Assembly (NCBI RefSeq): GCF_035083965.1
Contig: NC_089724.1
Location: forward strand, 29,997,435 to 30,061,434
Direction of reading: 5' to 3'
DNA from: Branchiostoma lanceolatum
Taxonomy: Eukaryota; Chordata; Leptocardii; Amphioxiformes; Branchiostomatidae
Length of the DNA: 64,000 nt
Shown: positions 23,000 through 36,302 of the stretch, one piece after another
How positions within the stretch are numbered: position 1 is the first letter of the stretch
Layout: the number at the start of each line of letters is the position of its first letter
Notes under the pieces: generated by a model
Database searches by the model: none
What the model saw: the letters and a program-made list of their open reading frames with translations, nothing else
Told to the model about the DNA's origin: nothing
Program-made: the position numbers and the translations under genes

Positions 23000-23679
23000 T
23001 GAATACTATAACTCAGGAAAATAAGTCAAGAAAGGGTTGACAAATCGTCATGTTGTGTAGGTAGCTTATGGTTAGACTAACATAACCATATGCTAATCAT
23101 GCAAATCAGGGTCTAACTTGCATAATTACCGAGGAAAGTTGAAAAGATCCGCTGCAATCCTTGCTAGTATTCTCAAACATGTGACATATACGTGACTGAG
23201 AAAGACAGCAATATTGATGTACACCTATTATTCAAATGAACATCTTATGAAAATCAACTAGAGTTTGGCGACGTATCTCCATGAAATATCTAGACCTATT
23301 GCAGATTTTATGCTGATGACATGCACATTTACATTATTTATGTATGGTCACGATCACCTGCAACTAACTTGTAACACATGTCACAAGTATAAATTCCCAT
23401 TATCTATCATCAAGGCCAAGTTGATTTGATTGCATGGGTTACATCCGCGCGCGCATCAATTAACTTTTGTCCGTTTCAAAAGAAATGTTTTCGGTCACAT
23501 TGTAAATCTTAAAAAGGAGCTGCAAAATTGGAATTTCGGAAAACAGAAATCGTAGAAGGCCTAAGTCAGTTCCAAAGTAAAAAAAAAGAAGTTTTGAAAG
23601 AACAAAAACAAAGAACCTATACATGTTTTATTTCGGTATACCATACTCTGTGTGTTTAGTTTTGTTCATCCTTCCTGAC

Positions 23680-23775
23680 CACGCAGATTTCAAAATGAAG
23701 GCAACTTTTATTGCGATTTTTTTATTTATTCGCACGCGGGCATCGGTTCTGGGGTCCCAAGAGGATGTAATCCCT
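23680..23775 (-). repeat. Possible dispersed repeat with CCCCARAACYRATG word
   Basis: The reverse complement contains GGACCCCAGAACCGATGCC, then GCG, an A-rich run and TTGCCTTCAT. Similar order is seen at about 34230-34315 (AACCCCAAAACTGATACGAG..GTTGCCTTC) and 45375-45440 (GACCCCAAAACTAATGCGCG). Short and diverged, so tentative. Confidence 0.35.
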
Positions 23776-25685
23776 GCATTCAAATCAACATGTAATTTTC
23801 ATTGATTATGCAAATCAGTTCCTCATTTGCATGGTTGGTATCTGTTTATGTTCCATCTGCCATGAATTACATGTGTTACATATATTGAAGTCCAGTTATG
23901 TAAAACAATGTAATTTAAGACCATTGTAGTAGCAGAACACACAGGACTATTACTCGAAAAGGTAAACATCACTTGGCGAAGGTATGGGGTCGTTGAACTC
24001 TAGTTTGTTTATCCTTCTGTTCTGCGATCATCGACGTTGATCGATAAGTAACTGTGACAAGTCAAATGTAATAGGGTGCACTAGCATTGCACTATCATAT
24101 AGTTTCTGTTATAATATTCGTCCAATATGTGACGGGACATATTTTCGGTCGACGCTCGGGCGATTTTCAAACTCGGCAAGCTCCAGGCGATCTACAAATT
24201 CGGCCGGCGTTCGCTTGAATTGTGACGCCGGCTTAAGGGACACTCCATCAAGGCCAAGGCCAACAACTGTCACACCCCATTACACAAAAATATGAAGAAC
24301 GGTAATTCTGTTATAAAGAATATGATATCAGATGTGGAGGTACTACATTTGTATTTTGTCTTGAACAGTTACTTCTTTCATAGGTATCACCGGCCGTATC
24401 CTAATGTGCTTCTCCCTCTACACCAACGTCGGGAAGCTCCTCAGCACCAGACAGGCGCCCGGCAGCATCAAGTGTCTGCACGGCATCCGCTTCATCAGCA
24501 TGACCTGGGTCATCCTGGGGCACACTTACCTGTATGCTGGTAAAAGATCCGCTATCGGTACGTAGATCATACCCAATTCTCAGCATGACAATCATTCGGC
24601 AGACAACGCTAACTCCAAAGCAAAGGAGTTGGACTTTGAAGTAAAAACACTTGTTATTAGTGCATGGACTCAAATAATCTGGTCCAAGGTATACCTTTAA
24701 TTTGGTTTCTTCGTTCTCACCACATGTTTGATGATGTATTTAATATGATATGATATGATACGATATGATGTGAGAATTACCAAACAAACCACCAATCTTA
24801 TTTTTCAGACAACACGCTGCAGTCCATTGAAATTAGTCAAACATTTACATTTCAAGCCATCAATAATGGCACCGTTTCCGTGGACTCCTTCTTCTTCCTC
24901 AGGTCAGGCAACAGTTCTTTAAACTCTGTACGTTATATTGCAGTAGATTCAGTTACATCCTTAAGCTTTAAAAAGTCTCTAATTCCTTTTGTACGTTGCC
25001 AGTAGCCCTTCGAACATGTAAAAATGGAGGTCTAAGAATCAATAGCTCACTAAGATTTCAAATCTTGCCTTCCAGCGGACTACTGATGTCATACCTTCTA
25101 ATCCAGCAGATAGAGAAGAACAAAGAAAGAGGAAAATCAGTTCGATACGGCATGGTGTATTCCCACAGATATTGGAGGTGAGGATATTCCACATCTATCT
25201 TGAAACACATACCGCCAGATCAAAACATGTTATTGCTAATAACACTGTCAGCATGAAGATCCTATCAATAGTGCAAAAAACATTTATAAACAGGAACATC
25301 CTGTTAATAACCCCGGTCTTAGGTTTTTATTATATCAAACCATAAGGCAAGGAGGAGTCTACCAGATATGTCACAGCAAAGGAATCTGGGGCTGAACCGG
25401 GTCGTTAATGCCCAACCAATGATAAAATCATGTAGGGAAAACATCCTGGAGAACATTAACAATTGCCTTCTTTCTATCATCCTCAGGTTAACACCTACCT
25501 ACATGTTCGCCTTGATGCTGTACATGTGGGTGCTTCCCTACATGTTCTCCGGTCCCTTCTGGCCTGCAGCTCCTAACGGCATAGATCTAGGCAGCTGTGC
25601 GGACAACTGGTGGACAAACCCACTGTATATCAACAACTTCGTCAACGCTGATAGAATTGTATGCACATCTCTGTTCAGCTTTAAC

Positions 25686-26414
25686 TAAAACCCCGTTCAC
25701 ACTCATTTTTTTCAATCGCGATTGAAGTATAATCGCGATTGTTCGATCCGATCGCGATTGAACGCAAAGAAACTTTTGCGTTCACACTGCTTTTCGCCAA
25801 GTGGATTAAAGTACGCCGTGATCCGACTGCGATTGAAGCACGAGGTCAAAGGTTCGGCGTCGCTTGCTACAAAATGGCGGGAGTCCCCCAACTCTTGATG
25901 ATTTTGTATCTCTGGAGAATATTCTGTAGCAGTGGAAGGGAACGCAATCGGCGGGCTATGATCGCGAGAAGGCGTGAACGACGAAGGCTTTTGTATATTG
26001 GCCTCGCTGAAGTACGGGTAATGAACGCGACAAGTGCTGTAGACAGGACGATCTGGGAGCGTGAATGAAGCGACGATTGGTGGGAAAACATTGTACAGTA
26101 CTTGGTACATTACTTATGTGATAAGTTGCGACCCTAGCCTTGAACCGGCCGAAATCCCCGCGGATCGCGATGGAATGAATCGTAGTTGCGTTCACACTCA
26201 CAATTTGATAGGATTGGATTGGATCCGATCGCGATTAATCCAATCAAACTACCTCCGGAGGTAGTTACAATCCAATCGCGATTGGATCGTTTTGGATCGT
26301 TCCAATCGCGATTGGGAGCGTTGACACTGAAAAAGTCAATCGCGATCGGATCGATTCAATCGCGATTATACTTCAATCGCGATTGAAAAAAATGAGTGTG
26401 AACGGGGTCTTTTA
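25686..26414. mobile_element. TIR element with CAATCGCGATTG clusters, Harbinger-like
   Basis: The ends AAAACCCCGTTCACACTCATT and AATGAGTGTGAACGGGGTCTTTT are inverted repeats extending through TCAATCGCGATTGAAG and beyond (about 55 bases). The palindromic word CAATCGCGATTG or a one-base variant recurs around ten times, concentrated near both ends. The middle (25860-26070, plus) encodes a fragment with RRRERRRLLYIG, which resembles the Arg-rich start of PIF/Harbinger transposases; that link is tentative. It sits in an intron of the acyltransferase relic. The target duplication is not clear. Confidence 0.75.
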
Positions 26415-26515
26415 GTCCATAAGATACGAGGCAGTCGGAAAACAGTGGTCCGTGAACCACGGTTACAACATCATAGTGCTTACTTTTATGTGCTATGTTT
26501 AAGGGGACTGCATCT

Positions 26516-26545
26516 TAATGTCTATCTGTCTGTCTGTCTGTTTCT
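26516..26545. repeat. (TCTG)n microsatellite
   Basis: A TGTCTATC then repeated CTGT run immediately precedes the exon acceptor at 26554. Confidence 0.7.
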
Positions 26546-26749
26546 CTTCGCTTAGTGTATGAGCTGGACCTGGTATTTGGCCAATGATATGCAGTTCTTC
26601 GTCATCGGAGTTCCTCTCGTCTACCTAATATACAGGTACATATGTATATCGCACACTTTTACACTTTGTCTGTCAGAAAACCCATAGCAACATGTTGTCA
26701 AAGGCATAGTCTTAAAATGATGATACAGTCCCCTTATCCACAACCAGGT

Positions 26750-26990
26750 AGCGGGCGTACGCATAGTCCAGTGGTTAGCGGCCCTGCTTCTGCAACTAGA
26801 AGCGGTGAGTCCGATCCCGGCTGTGTCGCTCACCCGACATGCCCGCTACCGGAATGGGGCGCAGTCCTTAGGACGGGACGTTAAGCCGCGGTCCGCTGTT
26901 CATTGTGCCTAGGGGAATTCTCCCGGTATAATGAACCTGTAAATATCAGTGCAAGAATAGCCCTTCAGCGAGCTAAACTATCACTTTCAT
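26750..26990 (+). mobile_element. tRNA-derived SINE
   Basis: A tRNA-like head has a box A type TAGTCCAGTGGTTAGCG and a box B type GTGAGTCCGATCCCGGC, spaced as in Pol III promoters. A conserved-looking body follows with GGACGGGACGTTAAGCCG, CGGTCC and GTATAATGAACC. It lies in an intron of the acyltransferase relic. No intact cloverleaf, so it is not a functional tRNA gene. Ends are approximate. Confidence 0.65.
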
Positions 26991-27639
26991 TTAAATACTA
27001 TGCAGTCACTCTCCATCCATCATAATGAACCGACATGGTGCGTATTGTTAGCACAAATCATTTAGTAGCACATATCAATCTGTATGTTATCAGAAAGACA
27101 TCGCTGTGGGATACAAGGGAGAAAAACGACGTGTTAACTTTTCAGTGGGCTTGTTTTAGCGTTTGCTGATGAATACATTTTCTTACTCACAGATGGCAGA
27201 TATTGGGGATTGCTGTGAAGCTGGCTCTCCTGCTGGCAAGCTTCATCACCACTGCAGTCATCACTTGGCACTATGATATGAAAGTCCTTACCGGGGGGTA
27301 AGGATACCATTTGATGTCTCGCCATGTACACACAGCTAAGCCTAAGGTAGCGACGTATTCGAATACTATTCATATAAATTTATATAACTTCAGCGTTTGT
27401 AATTGCTTATATGCACGATAGATTTGAATTCTTACTATGACCAATGTCAACAAAAGTCTGTCATAGTTGAATCACTCAACGTACTTAGTATTTTCGAGTT
27501 CTTCAAAGCTCTGAAGGAACAGTTTCAATGCTGTATGTGGTGTCTTTAACCAGATTGCACACATTAATGTGAAACTGGCCATAGTTGCTGAAGATATCAC
27601 CAAAACCTATTTTCTATAATTTCTTTTTCAGGTACGGGG

Positions 27640-28030
27640 GGTACTATGACTACTCTCCAAGCAGGGCTAGGGTTTCGGCTGGTTTTTAACGTGTTTTTAG
27701 GCGTTTTTGTCATGCCTTCTACTTTGTCATCGTTTTTGTTGTGTCGCAAACCCAAGCTCTGCAGGCACTGACCTCGGGGCGGGGCAAACCTATTTACTTC
27801 CATTGAAAAAAAGGTGACAGTACTCCTCCCCGAGAACCATTAGATAATCATTAGTGGTAACAATTTTACTGCCCCGGATTATCACACATCCGGCAAATGT
27901 AGAGCGGCATTCACCAGGCCGCGCCGGTCTCCCGCTGACTGCCCTATTCATGCGACAGGCTGGTGTCCACGATCCCACGCCGGCATGATCATTGATAGCA
28001 TCATAACGCATTACTAGTAATCATTATTAT
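27640..28030. other. Probable inserted sequence disrupting an acyltransferase exon
   Basis: The exon beginning at 27632 (GYGGYYDYSPS) runs into unrelated T-rich DNA with CTCCAAGCAGGGCTAGGG. This is followed by a GC-rich block (27880-27990) before the next exon at 28042. No termini were resolved. It probably represents insertion of a mobile element followed by decay. Confidence 0.35.
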
Positions 28031-30189
28031 CATTATCTCAGGCATCGTTAAAAGCCATACTGTCGTATCGGACCGTACCTGGTGGGTGTTTTTGTTGGCT
28101 GGCTGCTGGTCAAGATGAAAAGGAAACAGGCAAGGAGTAAGGTGAGTCAACCACAATTGTCTGAAATCAGTGGTTCTCATTTATGGTCCTGTATTATGAT
28201 AGCTTGAATTGATGTGTTGATAAAAATTGAAGCTACAATCGGCGGTATAAAATCTAGTTCTACCAGATCTTTCCTTAGCCACTGACGAAAGATAGCGGAT
28301 GCTGTCTGAAACATCTGACTGTTTCAAAATTTTATCCAGTTGCTCGAGTAACTATTTTTGTCGTATCTTATTAGCTGGATGTCTAACCTTCATCAACGTA
28401 ACTGTTATTAATCTAGTTAGAATACATTTATTGTATTTTGCTGTGCATTTAGGCCTGAATCGTCCTGTTTTGCTAACCTCTTGATGCAAAATCAATTTAG
28501 TAATACAAGATCTAGGGAGTTGATTACAAACCTATGAATTCAGAGGTTCTCCTTTATCGTCCTTTTCGGAGCTGTTTCCGCTGCATTGATGTGTCTGGTA
28601 TGAACGTTAGTATTTTGTAATGCGGCTAATAATGTGCTGTTGTTGTATGGCTGAAGTGATCGACATGAAAAGTACTAGTACCAGTCCTCTCCTTGAAACC
28701 CTCGACAACAGATGTCGATGATCTTGTAGCAATCAGATTGAGTAGAAAACCACGGAGACATTAATTGTGACATTTGTCCCTCACGCTTCCTAACGACGAA
28801 TTTTCCACCTCTCTGTACCAGATCATGAGCCTGTTGATGCCTATCGGTTGGCTCGTAGCTGCTACCTTTGCTATGGCTGTGTTGTATGCAACATACGGCT
28901 TCTACCAGGGGACAACTCTCCAAACTGAACCTGAGAACGTATTGTATCTTACTGTCCATCGTACCGTCTGGGCCATGGCGCTCGGCTGGGTGGCTGTCGC
29001 GTGTTATCATGGATACGGAGGTACAACATAGTTCAAATATGATCAAATATGAATTACCCAGTCATTATTACAATGACAATGCAACTCCGATAAAGATTGA
29101 AGAACAGAAACTGTCCTAAAGGCAACATAAGTTGTGTTAGAGCCATATGTTGACACAATTAAAGTTTGGATTTGAAAACCCACAAGTCTGACTTGCGATT
29201 TCACACAACAGCAACTGGTGCATGACTAGCGCAGGAAGGTAACATTTCGCGTCCATAAGGCACAATCACTGAAATCACCATGTAAGAACTTATTGATGAC
29301 AAGTACACGCTGTTTGTTACATCAGACCACCAGTTTGCATCGCTCGTGTTGTGATGTACTTTATCCTCTACAGGGGTGGTGGACATCATCCTCTCCTGGG
29401 ACGCCTGGGTGCCCCTGAGCCGCCTGACCTTCTGTGCCTACCTGGTACAGAGTCTGGTGGTCTAGGATACGGTCTACCTTATCAGGGAGGTGCCCATTCA
29501 CTACACCACACCCACTAGGGTGCGTTTGTAAAAACAAGAGTCCGGAAACCTCCAACCTCAATGGAATATTTGAGCTTTTGTAATGTTCTTGTTTTACATT
29601 GAATATGCAAATCAGTATGCAATTAGCATAGTGTATTCAGAACTAGAGTACCAAGACCTCATATTTTCGCTAGATGATGTTATTTTCGAGTGATGTATCA
29701 TTAATGTTTCTCATTAATTATGCAAATAAGGTCCTCATTTGCATATATTATACAAGTTGATCATTTTCTGTTCCCGTATAACACATTATGTTCGAAGTAT
29801 GAAAGTACTATCTTTAGCAAATATGGCCATCTTAACATATCTATGTGAATGAGACCCTGATTTACACGATTTATTTATAACAATGTTCACCTTTACGTAG
29901 CTTCCAAATGCGGCAAGATTAGAATTCCCATCATTTACATGTACCACTATGGAATTATGGTACTTTCTCAATAATTTTGCTTGCATAATTGATGTCTGTC
30001 GATATTTCTCTCTTTCTCAGCTACATATATCACAGGTTTGAGACTCCTATGGTGAAATGCAGAGGATTTATGAATGTTCCTCTTGACTATGCAATTATGC
30101 ACCTGATTTGGATACTTGGTATTTAATTATGTAAATCACCACCCGTGCTTTCTGCATTCCAAAACTCATGACGATCCGTCAACACCTTT

Positions 30190-30410
30190 TTGGGTTATTT
30201 CATCCCTAAGTCTGAAACGAAATTACAAATGTAGCCCCTGCAGTTCCAAACAAGCTGCTAGGGGTCCCAAACTTACACCATTTACTCCCCATCCCAAGAG
30301 ATATCCATTAGTATTATTAGAAAATCAAGAACCTGACACTTCCAGAAAATTTTACGTCAAACTTTGAAGTTCCGCTGAAGTACTGTAGGTTACCATAGGG
30401 CAAAATTTAG
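30190..30410 (-). repeat. Copy 4 of abundant dispersed repeat family
   Basis: CCTGCAGTTCCAAACAAGCTG, GGTCCCAAACTTACACC, CCATCCCAAGAGATATCC and GAAGTACTGTAGGT follow the family order. It lies just upstream of the last exon of the acyltransferase relic. Confidence 0.6.
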
Positions 30411-30572
30411 TCTATTGTCTTACAATAATCGGTTGGCTGATTTTCAATGTCCATTTGACTTTATTCCAGACCTATTTCTTTTTGGGGCACGTGACTCTAT
30501 CCTACGGTTTGGCCTCCATAGGCAGTGGAAGCACCATTGATGGGACTGGAGAAAATCATCTTCAACAAATAA

Positions 30573-31304
30573 GACATAACGTTACCTTGCGCAGTTTTAT
30601 GGCTGATCTTTCAATAATTGAAAGAATGACTGGATATTTTCCTCTGAATGTTTTTACATTAAGTCCATTGCAAGACACCGAGAGGTTTTTTGAATAATAT
30701 TTGTAATACTTTAGAATTTTTCTGAAGAAAAGAATATCTAAGTGACAATATTCCTAAATGTTGAATATAAATTTTTCTGAATTCAATAAGATAGTTTGGA
30801 ACTCTTTGGAAGTCACTGAACAAACATTTCTTTATCTAGAATAATTTCTAAACATCTAGTATACTATACATTTTGTAAATGATCAATTTTTATGAGACCT
30901 ACATTGGGCTGACTCTATTCTGTCTAGACTACATTGGCTTAACGTTTTAATGATAATGCAGAAGACAAATGAAAGCTATGATGGTCTGCCTCAGCACATG
31001 CTGACATGTAGCAAACATGATGATGATTCTGTCTAAACATGTGCCGATGAGAAATATGAAAAGGTTTCATCTGCCTTGTGATGGACTGCTCTATTTAGAA
31101 AACGGGAGGTGACATGGATCAAAAGAAAATTGACAGATCTATATTGTAAATGCCTGTTACTATTAAGACGGTTATTCTTTAGTTCTATATTCAAAATCAA
31201 CCCATTGCATCCTCCTTATTTATGTACAAATTCTAAGTTGAATATCATAATTAAATTTTCTAAGTTGAATTTCATATATTCATATTTTTCACCCTACACT
31301 TATT
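30573..31304. other. AT-rich intergenic DNA
   Basis: No exon, RNA gene or structured repeat was recognised. The plus-strand frame at 31109-31450 overlaps the PSMD5 remnant antisense and is a shadow. Confidence 0.45.
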
Positions 31305-31980
31305 TGCTTGCAAAGGTTTCCAAAGCTGTGGAGGATTCTACCAACGCCTTGATGACTTCATATCTTGTCTCTTTACCCATCTTGTCTTTCTATGTGGATC
31401 TATCCACAAGGTACTCCACGAAGCCTGAGAAGTTAGTCATGGCACGCTGAGCCCACGGCTGGTTAGCAAGGGCCTGTAGGATGGCTAGACCAGCGTAGTG
31501 TAAGTTTTTGAAAGGTTGTTGGACTATGGACCGTGAGAGTGTCCATGGGTTTTGGACTGAAGGTATTGAACCAGCCTTCTAACATGGACAGCTGGTCTTC
31601 CGTGTGATCTGTAACCTGTAATAGAGATCCATACAAAATTAACCTTCTTTTGTCATAGGTGTGGTATTGACTGAAACAAACATACGGTATTGCTCACATT
31701 GGAGACACTTTAAAATCTTGGGAACCTTAGGCACTTTCTCCCCGGTGACTTGTGCTAAAGCCATAAATCCAAACAAGCACACGGTGAAGAGAGGGTGAAT
31801 TGAAAAGTTTGGCTTCTTTGTTTGGAAGCAGGAAAAGACAAAAAGCCCTAAAACAGCTCATACTGTGAATCAACATCAAAAGAGTTTGAAAGCTATAGCT
31901 ACAGCACAGAGACTGTCAATCATATAGTCTAACCTGGAGTGAGAAGAGGGAAGCCAGGGTTGTCAGCCCATGCATCTCTG
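31305..31980 (-). pseudogene. PSMD5: Broken remnants of proteasome assembly subunit PSMD5 (S5b)
   Basis: PSMD5 is a chaperone of 26S proteasome base assembly. Two exon remnants remain on the minus strand. 31980-31934 ends LTTLASLFSLQ before a donor. 31615-31305 starts after an acceptor (TTACAG) with DQLSMLEGWFNTFSPKP, then LAILQALANQPWAQRAM, GFVEYLVDR and YEVIKALVES, in the order of the human C-terminal region. A one-base frame change falls at about 31498-31504, between FQKL and YAGLA. An in-frame TAG is at 31392-31390 after DRST. The final 30 or so residues of the family are absent. Retained splice sites argue for a duplicated gene copy rather than a retrocopy. Earlier exons were not found in the window. 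Confidence 0.75.
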
Positions 31981-32403
31981 GATGATCCTACCCAACTGTT
32001 TCCTACCCAACTGTTTCAAACAATTTGTCCAGTTGCTGCATAGTCTATTGTATGGCATGTCACAGATATGAACTTCCCATCATTTAGTACTTTATAGAAG
32101 TTTCTTATTAAACATACAAATAAGGTTTCATTTGCATAAATCATGTCTATTTATGATGAGCCACACCTAAATTATGTTGTCTTAGTATTTTCTCATCAAT
32201 TGTGCAAATAATGACCTACCGGGCATTCTGTTTTGCATAATCACGATGTTCACCTTTAAGCTTTGCCTAACTTCCAAATGCCACAGAATAAAATTCTCAT
32301 AATTTACTGCTCAAACCACGGAGTCGGACCTGACTTGAGGCTAGATGGTGATAATAGATAATAAAGCCAATCTAAGAACTACGCTGTTTTTGTTACTGCA
32401 CAC
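31981..32403. other. Intergenic DNA between PSMD5 remnant and hAT MITE
   Basis: It contains a short direct repeat (CTACCCAACTGTTTC twice at 31987-32016) at the edge of the PSMD5 remnant. Otherwise AT-rich, nothing recognised. Confidence 0.4.
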
Positions 32404-32614
32404 CAGGGCTGTCTCCAGGACCGAAGACGGAAATTTGCCTGTCAGTGTCAGGACAGAAAAACATTTTACCCAAAAATAGGAATTGCATGATATAGAATTG
32501 ATGAAAATGCATTTTTGTATCCTTAAAATGACTAATTTCAACAACACAAATTAAAACATTGGATGCCAAAGAATGAGGGGGACAGAAAATTATTTAAAGC
32601 TGGAGACAGTCCTG
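32404..32614. mobile_element. hAT-type MITE with perfect 8-base target duplication
   Basis: The terminal repeats CAGGGCTGTCTCCAG and CTGGAGACAGTCCTG face each other across 211 bases. The 8 bases CTGCACAC flank the element exactly on both sides (32396-32403 and 32615-32622), the signature of hAT transposition. No coding capacity. Confidence 0.85.
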
Positions 32615-32727
32615 CTGCACACTGTGAAACATTTTCTGTAAATCGTACCTGTAAAGGTTGGTGACAGTTTGGACATTTTAATGATGACTAAAAAAGACAA
32701 TTGAGTCAGTATTATGTTTTAGATACG

Positions 32728-32733
32728 TTTATT
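32728..32733 (-). other. MORN4: MORN4 poly(A) signal (minus strand AATAAA)
   Basis: TTTATT on the plus strand gives AATAAA about 570 bases downstream of the MORN4 stop. Assignment by position. Confidence 0.45.
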
Positions 32734-33305
32734 GCATTTGGAAGTATATCTTGCTGTTAGTAAGTATATATGCATGTATTAAAAGATTCTTGCCATCTTT
32801 ATCATATACAATTTACAAGTACAAAACAATATGTACAGCTAACCTAATCATTTGTCTTGAGAAGTCTTTCAACCACTTTCTATAATTAAGACCATTGCAT
32901 TTTCATTCAGAAAATTGTGATACGATTTTCATGCATCATACAAAAAACCTCTTGGCACTTTCCAGAAGGTAAAAGTGGGCAAAAAAAAGACAACTGGCAT
33001 GTAGAAGCATGGTGAAAGGTAAGCAGCCGACCTCAGGCTGATGTGATACTGCAAATTAAAATGAATGTTCTTTAGAAATGACAGCTGTGGTCTGTAGTAC
33101 ACATGTAGCACTGTTGTATACAGCAGATCAAATAATGTAGTGTAAGCACATTTCATCGCTAGTCTGTAAGTTAATGAGAGCGATCTTTCTTTGGCAGAAG
33201 GAATGATTATAAGTTGGCCAAACAATATCAGGTATGACACATTGCAAGAATGTAAGTAAAAAGCTTTAGAAATTAATATATATTTCAGGAATGAATGTTG
33301 GTGTT

Positions 33306-35507
<2,202 letters not shown>

Positions 35508-36062
35508 GTCAAATAACACCTGGTGGAAACATGGAGGTGGATGAAAGAGAAACACAGAGGTGATTCAAAGCAACTTTTTCGGAGATGACATGACAGAACA
35601 GCCACATTTCCAGGGAATATTGAAATAAAAGATTTCATTATCACGTTTCTAGGTAGTTGAAATCAAAAGGTAAAACTACTGTGTCATTCTTGTCGTTTGC
35701 TAACGTTAGCTTTTGGGTCCTGGATCACCGACCACTCATGGGACAAGGGTCTGCCAGCTGCCTCAGCTGGGACCAAGAGTGATGCCTTTTAAGACTTAAG
35801 CACCCTGGAATGTGCAGTACCTCCACTGCATTGACAGACCATGGGGCACCCTCACTTATTGTGAAACACCAGAATATGTTCAACTAGAGGTCCACGACCT
35901 TAAGCTTATACCTTTGCCAAATGGTAACAACCAATGTATCACTAATGTGTTATAAGGTTTCTCAATAGATATTTGGACATCAGTGCACGTGTGTTTGGAG
36001 TGTTTGGACTGTTGTGTGTGTACTTTATCGTTTTCTGCTGTCGTTGACACAACAAAGACATC
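35508..36062. promoter_or_regulatory. Upstream region of MORN4
   Basis: It holds the MORN4 5' leader and probable promoter on the minus strand, and leads into the short plus-strand frame at 36063. No defined motif was recognised. Confidence 0.3.
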
Positions 36063-36302
36063 ATGGCTACCTGGTGGCGCAAAGTGGTTAACTACCGGTA
36101 CTCCCTGGAATTTCTACGTGGATTCAAACAGGCTGCACCACCAGCCAGTCCAGACCTCAGAGAACGCTTCCTCAAGCTCCGAGTTTGGAGTTTATTGAGC
36201 AGACAAAGGGGAGAGTCCTCGTTGGTTGTGACTGCAATTAACCATGTTGAGACCAGTGCGTGGACTTTGTACAAACAACTGTCTCTGACAAGATACCGGT
36301 AA
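36063..36302 (+). CDS. Short uncharacterised open frame, possible first exon
   Basis: 79 codons starting MATWWRKVVNYRYSLEFLRG, with an Arg-rich, amphipathic look in the first 50 residues, as in small mitochondrial proteins. The ATG context (GACATCATGG) is good. I do not recognise the family. The first ~50 codons look more protein-like than the tail, and no donor site or partner exon could be fixed. It could be a real small gene, a first exon, or chance. Confidence 0.3.
   Translation: MATWWRKVVNYRYSLEFLRGFKQAAPPASPDLRERFLKLRVWSLLSRQRGESSLVVTAINHVETSAWTLYKQLSLTRYR

Larger units (their letters stand above)
22781..30572 (+). pseudogene. nrf-6-like acyltransferase-3 membrane protein, decayed
   Basis: The family is multi-pass membrane proteins of the nose-resistant-to-fluoxetine/acyltransferase 3 type. 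Recognisable exons are 22781-22862 (tentative linker), 24384-24557 (CLHGIRFISMTWVILGHTY), 24809-24902, 25076-25177, 25487-25658, 26556-26635, 27195-27297, 28042-28141 (KPYCRIGPYLVG), 28822-29020 (HRTVWAMALGWV), 29374-29519 (WVPLSRLTFCAYLV..REVPIHYT) and 30470-30572. Early junctions keep phase. Lesions: TAA at 28049-28051 directly before KPYC in that frame; in-frame TAG at 29463-29465 inside the last conserved block; a frame change in the final exon, where YFFLGHVTLSYG is in one frame and APLMGLEKIIFNK in another; a Tyr/Gly-rich exon start at 27632 that meets TAA without a good donor. The N-terminal NRF domain and first membrane span were not found. Sequencing error is possible for one lesion, unlikely for all. 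Confidence 0.75.

Noticed and set aside
26750..26830. tRNA gene
   Set aside because: Box A and box B resemble a tRNA, but no cloverleaf or anticodon arm is intact and a SINE body follows.
31109..31450. Plus-strand frame of 113 codons
   Set aside because: It overlaps the antisense PSMD5 remnant, and the rest is AT-rich without homology.
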